From Planctomycetaceae bacterium (GTDB lineage: Bacteria; Planctomycetota; Planctomycetia; Planctomycetales; Planctomycetaceae), in NCBI GenBank assembly GCA_002726205.1, contig PBSL01000003.1, positions 5,522-69,521 on the forward strand: a DNA stretch of 64,000 nt. Reading direction: 5' to 3'. The notes under the pieces are model-generated. The model did no database searches. It saw only the letters and a list, made by a program, of their open reading frames with translations, and was not told where the DNA came from. Of the stretch, positions 62,047 through 64,000 are shown in pieces. Each line of letters starts with the position of its first letter. Positions within the stretch are counted from its first letter, which is position 1. A program made the translations under genes and the position numbers.

Positions 62047-64000
62047 TCAGGAGCCGCCGGTTACCTCGGCAACCTCGATACCACTGAGCATCGGTTGGTG
62101 GTCAGCAGTCGGTTGGGGATGCTTGGGAACCAGTTCAATCTTGAGCTGGCCAGTCACGATCACGCCGGGAATCTCGCGGACCGCCGTGCCGTTCCGATTG
62201 GCCTTGGCCACGTCAAAGTCCTTCAGCACAACCTTGCCCTGGACCTGTACGTCAAAGACCCGCTGGCCCGGCTTCTCCTTGTTGGCCGCAAAGTACAGCC
62301 GGACCGTGTAGCGGGCCGGCTTGTCGCCGGTGCCCCGCAGCGGCAAGGAACACTTCGTGATGCCCTGGGCCGACGAAGAAAAGACCCACGCTTCGGGACG
62401 CGAACTCTCTTCGCTGGCATCACCGTCGCGGCTGACGAACTTCCCGCCCTTGGCAAACATCTCGCCCAGGTCCAGGTTCAGTTCCAGCCCGGTCGTCTTG
62501 TTCGATTTCGGCCGTGGATAGCTCAACCACAGTTTCCCGGTCGCATCCCGCCGATCGCCGGGAGCTCCCAGGTTCAACGCCAGCTGCTTGACCGGTGTGG
62601 CGGTGCCAACACCGCTGTAGATTCCCCACGGCCGACGTGGCTTGCGAGGTTCCATGACAACAGTCGAGGCGATCGAGAACAGGCAGACACAACCGGCACT
62701 CGCCTCGGGAATCATCACCAGCCCGTTGGCCGGAATCGCGTTGATCCAGCAGCCCAGCCGGTGTCCGGCGAAGTGCCGGGTTCCACTGTCGGATTGCAGA
62801 TCGTAGAACGCGGTGAACCCCGAGCGGAAAAACAACATGTTTGGCGCTGCCGTGTTCATCCCGCAGTGGTGCCCCGGCCGCATGAAACTCCACGGCACCT
62901 CCTTGCCGGTCAACGGGTGGATCCGGGTGGTCTGCTTTCCCGATTTCAGGTCGAACGACCACGGTTCGGCGATGATCTTGTTGCCGACGACGATCGGCCG
63001 GTGCCGGTAGTTGGCATCCTTGGACCACAGCTTGTAGCCGTTGACAGCCGACAGCGCGACCAGTCGTCGCTGTTTGAACTCCCCGGCGATGAACTGCGTC
63101 CAGTAGTGCCCGTTGGCGTTGGCGCCGCCCATCAGCAGCACTCCGTCCTTGTAGACCATCGACAAGCGGCCGCCGCCGATCCCGATCTCGCTGGTGTCGG
63201 TCACATCAACCGCCTGGGCCCACAACTGCTTGCCGGTCCTGGCATCGAGTGCAATCGCCGTCCGGCCATCGATCCGCTTCAACCGCGCCTCGGCCCGCTT
63301 CGCCGCCTCGCCCTTGAGGCTCTTCAACTCGGTCTTGTCCTCGCGGAGCAGTGCCTGCCGTTGCTCGGCGGTGATCGTACTGTTGATGAAATGGACGCGT
63401 TCCGGACCCAGGGCGATCGTTCGAAAATCGATGCTCTTGCCCTGGTAGCTCCACAGGTGCTTGCCCGTCTTCAGGTCGATCGCAAAGATCGCGTCCGTGG
63501 CATCCTCGGTCTGCTTTCCACGTCGAGACCGCACCAGCTCCAGCCGCTTGCGACGCGTGGAGGTACCAAACAGTATTCCCTCCGAGAGTGCGATGTAGCC
63601 CCACTCTTGCTCGGCCGCGTTCTTTCCGGCGGGCAGGCTGTGCGTCTTCTGCAGTTTTCCGGTTGCCGCATCCAGTTGCAGACAACGCGCGTCGAGCATC
63701 ATGAAGACGCTCTCGTCGCTGGCCACCAGGTTGCCCGGCGCGTGGTTCTGGAACACGCCGGTGCGTACCGCCTTCTCGTTCTTGAACTCCCAGAGGAACT
63801 GCCCGTTGTAGGCGTCGTAGGCCAACAGACTGTCGGTTCCCTGGATGAACAGCCTGCCAAAAGTCGAAACCGGACCAACGGCACCGTCGTGGCGGTTGAC
63901 CATCTTGCCGGGACCGGGATCGCCGTACCACAACACACCCAGCCCGCCCCGAACCAGCTGGTCGTCTGAACAGGCCGTGTTGCCCGGATCGCCGTACTGG
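62047..64000 (-). CDS. PQQ-like beta-propeller repeat protein, 5' end off the window
   Basis: About 651 residues of the C-terminal part; the frame stays open to the right edge, so the start is outside. Propeller blades are recognisable by repeated strand patterns such as DSLLAYDAYNGQFLWEFKN, IFAIDLKTGKHLWSYQG, AIALDARTGKQLWAQAVD and LVALSAVNGYKLWSKD, the 'D-x-x-T/N-G-x-x-L/F-W' rule of PQQ-enzyme-like repeats. The last 180 residues are a different beta domain (LNLDLGEMFAKGGKFVSRDG, then YTVRLYFAANKEKPGQRVFDVQVQGKVVLKDFD, malectin-like). It is probably exported and glycan-binding. It leads the PSD1/DUF1501 operon with a 28-base gap. Confidence 0.88.
   Translation of the reverse strand, partial: QYGDPGNTACSDDQLVRGGLGVLWYGDPGPGKMVNRHDGAVGPVSTFGRLFIQGTDSLLAYDAYNGQFLWEFKNEKAVRTGVFQNHAPGNLVASDESVFMMLDARCLQLDAATGKLQKTHSLPAGKNAAEQEWGYIALSEGILFGTSTRRKRLELVRSRRGKQTEDATDAIFAIDLKTGKHLWSYQGKSIDFRTIALGPERVHFINSTITAEQRQALLREDKTELKSLKGEAAKRAEARLKRIDGRTAIALDARTGKQLWAQAVDVTDTSEIGIGGGRLSMVYKDGVLLMGGANANGHYWTQFIAGEFKQRRLVALSAVNGYKLWSKDANYRHRPIVVGNKIIAEPWSFDLKSGKQTTRIHPLTGKEVPWSFMRPGHHCGMNTAAPNMLFFRSGFTAFYDLQSDSGTRHFAGHRLGCWINAIPANGLVMIPEASAGCVCLFSIASTVVMEPRKPRRPWGIYSGVGTATPVKQLALNLGAPGDRRDATGKLWLSYPRPKSNKTTGLELNLDLGEMFAKGGKFVSRDGDASEESSRPEAWVFSSSAQGITKCSLPLRGTGDKPARYTVRLYFAANKEKPGQRVFDVQVQGKVVLKDFDVAKANRNGTAVREIPGVIVTGQLKIELVPKHPQPTADHQPMLSGIEVAEVTGGS

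Noticed and set aside
61945-63969. 674-codon plus-strand frame over the PSD1/PQQ genes
   Set aside because: It overlaps the beta-propeller gene and the start of the PSD1 gene, and is compositionally a shadow of high-GC coding sequence.
1-64000. CRISPR arrays, insertion sequences, prophage or tRNA-linked integration sites
   Set aside because: No short regularly spaced repeats, transposase-like proteins, integrases or tRNA genes could be recognised anywhere in the window.

Overview
The window is a gene-dense, GC-rich stretch of bacterial chromosome. Its gene content points to a planctomycete (Planctomycetota, Pirellula/Planctomyces side). The indicators are a giant tandem-duplicated UvrA, a ResB-CcsA fusion, and a PSD1 cytochrome (DUF1549/DUF1553) + DUF1501 + PQQ-propeller trio. 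A DUF1080 protein, DUF1570, a sulfatase, an FGE-like protein and several planctomycete-type orphan secreted proteins agree with this. The taxonomy is inferred from gene families, not from a marker-gene tree. I see no rRNA, tRNA, IS element, phage gene or CRISPR array.

Layout, left to right. 1-6.9 kb: end of coaX, a short MnmE-like GTPase, a membrane protein with one CxxCH heme site tail-to-tail with a polytopic membrane protein, a RodA/FtsW protein, a small lipoprotein and a TIM-barrel isomerase-like protein. 7-21.4 kb: four-domain S1 protein, FGE-like protein, isochorismatase-like hydrolase, hemB, the 2313-aa double UvrA with a zinc-ribbon protein directly upstream, a DUF368 lipid-carrier transporter, an M28 peptidase and a Tyr-rich exported protein. 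21.5-31.6 kb: a solitary N6-adenine methylase, recO, a BamD-like and an LptE-like lipoprotein, a sulfatase, ftsY, a rhamnulokinase and hflX. 31.6-32.2 kb: a 620-base non-coding stretch with a series of stem-loops and a minus-strand terminator, a candidate ncRNA. 32.2-34.9 kb: orphan 227-aa protein, PH-domain protein, HD phosphohydrolase. 35.1-42.6 kb: a same-strand run of four envelope genes (DUF2079, DUF3604, YfhO-like, SGNH-like). 42.6-52.1 kb: oxidoreductase, lpxB, trkH, methyltransferase-like protein, DUF1080 protein, a HAD-like/FabZ-like/trmB operon, DUF1570 protein and a 32-aa very basic protein. 52.1-64 kb: ResB-CcsA fusion with a coupled lipoprotein, a C45 acyltransferase, and the DUF1501/PSD1/PQQ operon, which runs off the right edge.

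Functional threads. Gram-negative-type envelope biogenesis recurs (rodA, DUF368, BamD-like, LptE-like, lpxB, FabZ-like, the four-gene membrane cluster). Cytochrome c maturation sits near c-type heme proteins. Housekeeping genes are mixed in (hemB, uvrA, recO, ftsY, hflX, trmB, coaX). Convergent genes are packed extremely tightly, and several share stop-codon bases.
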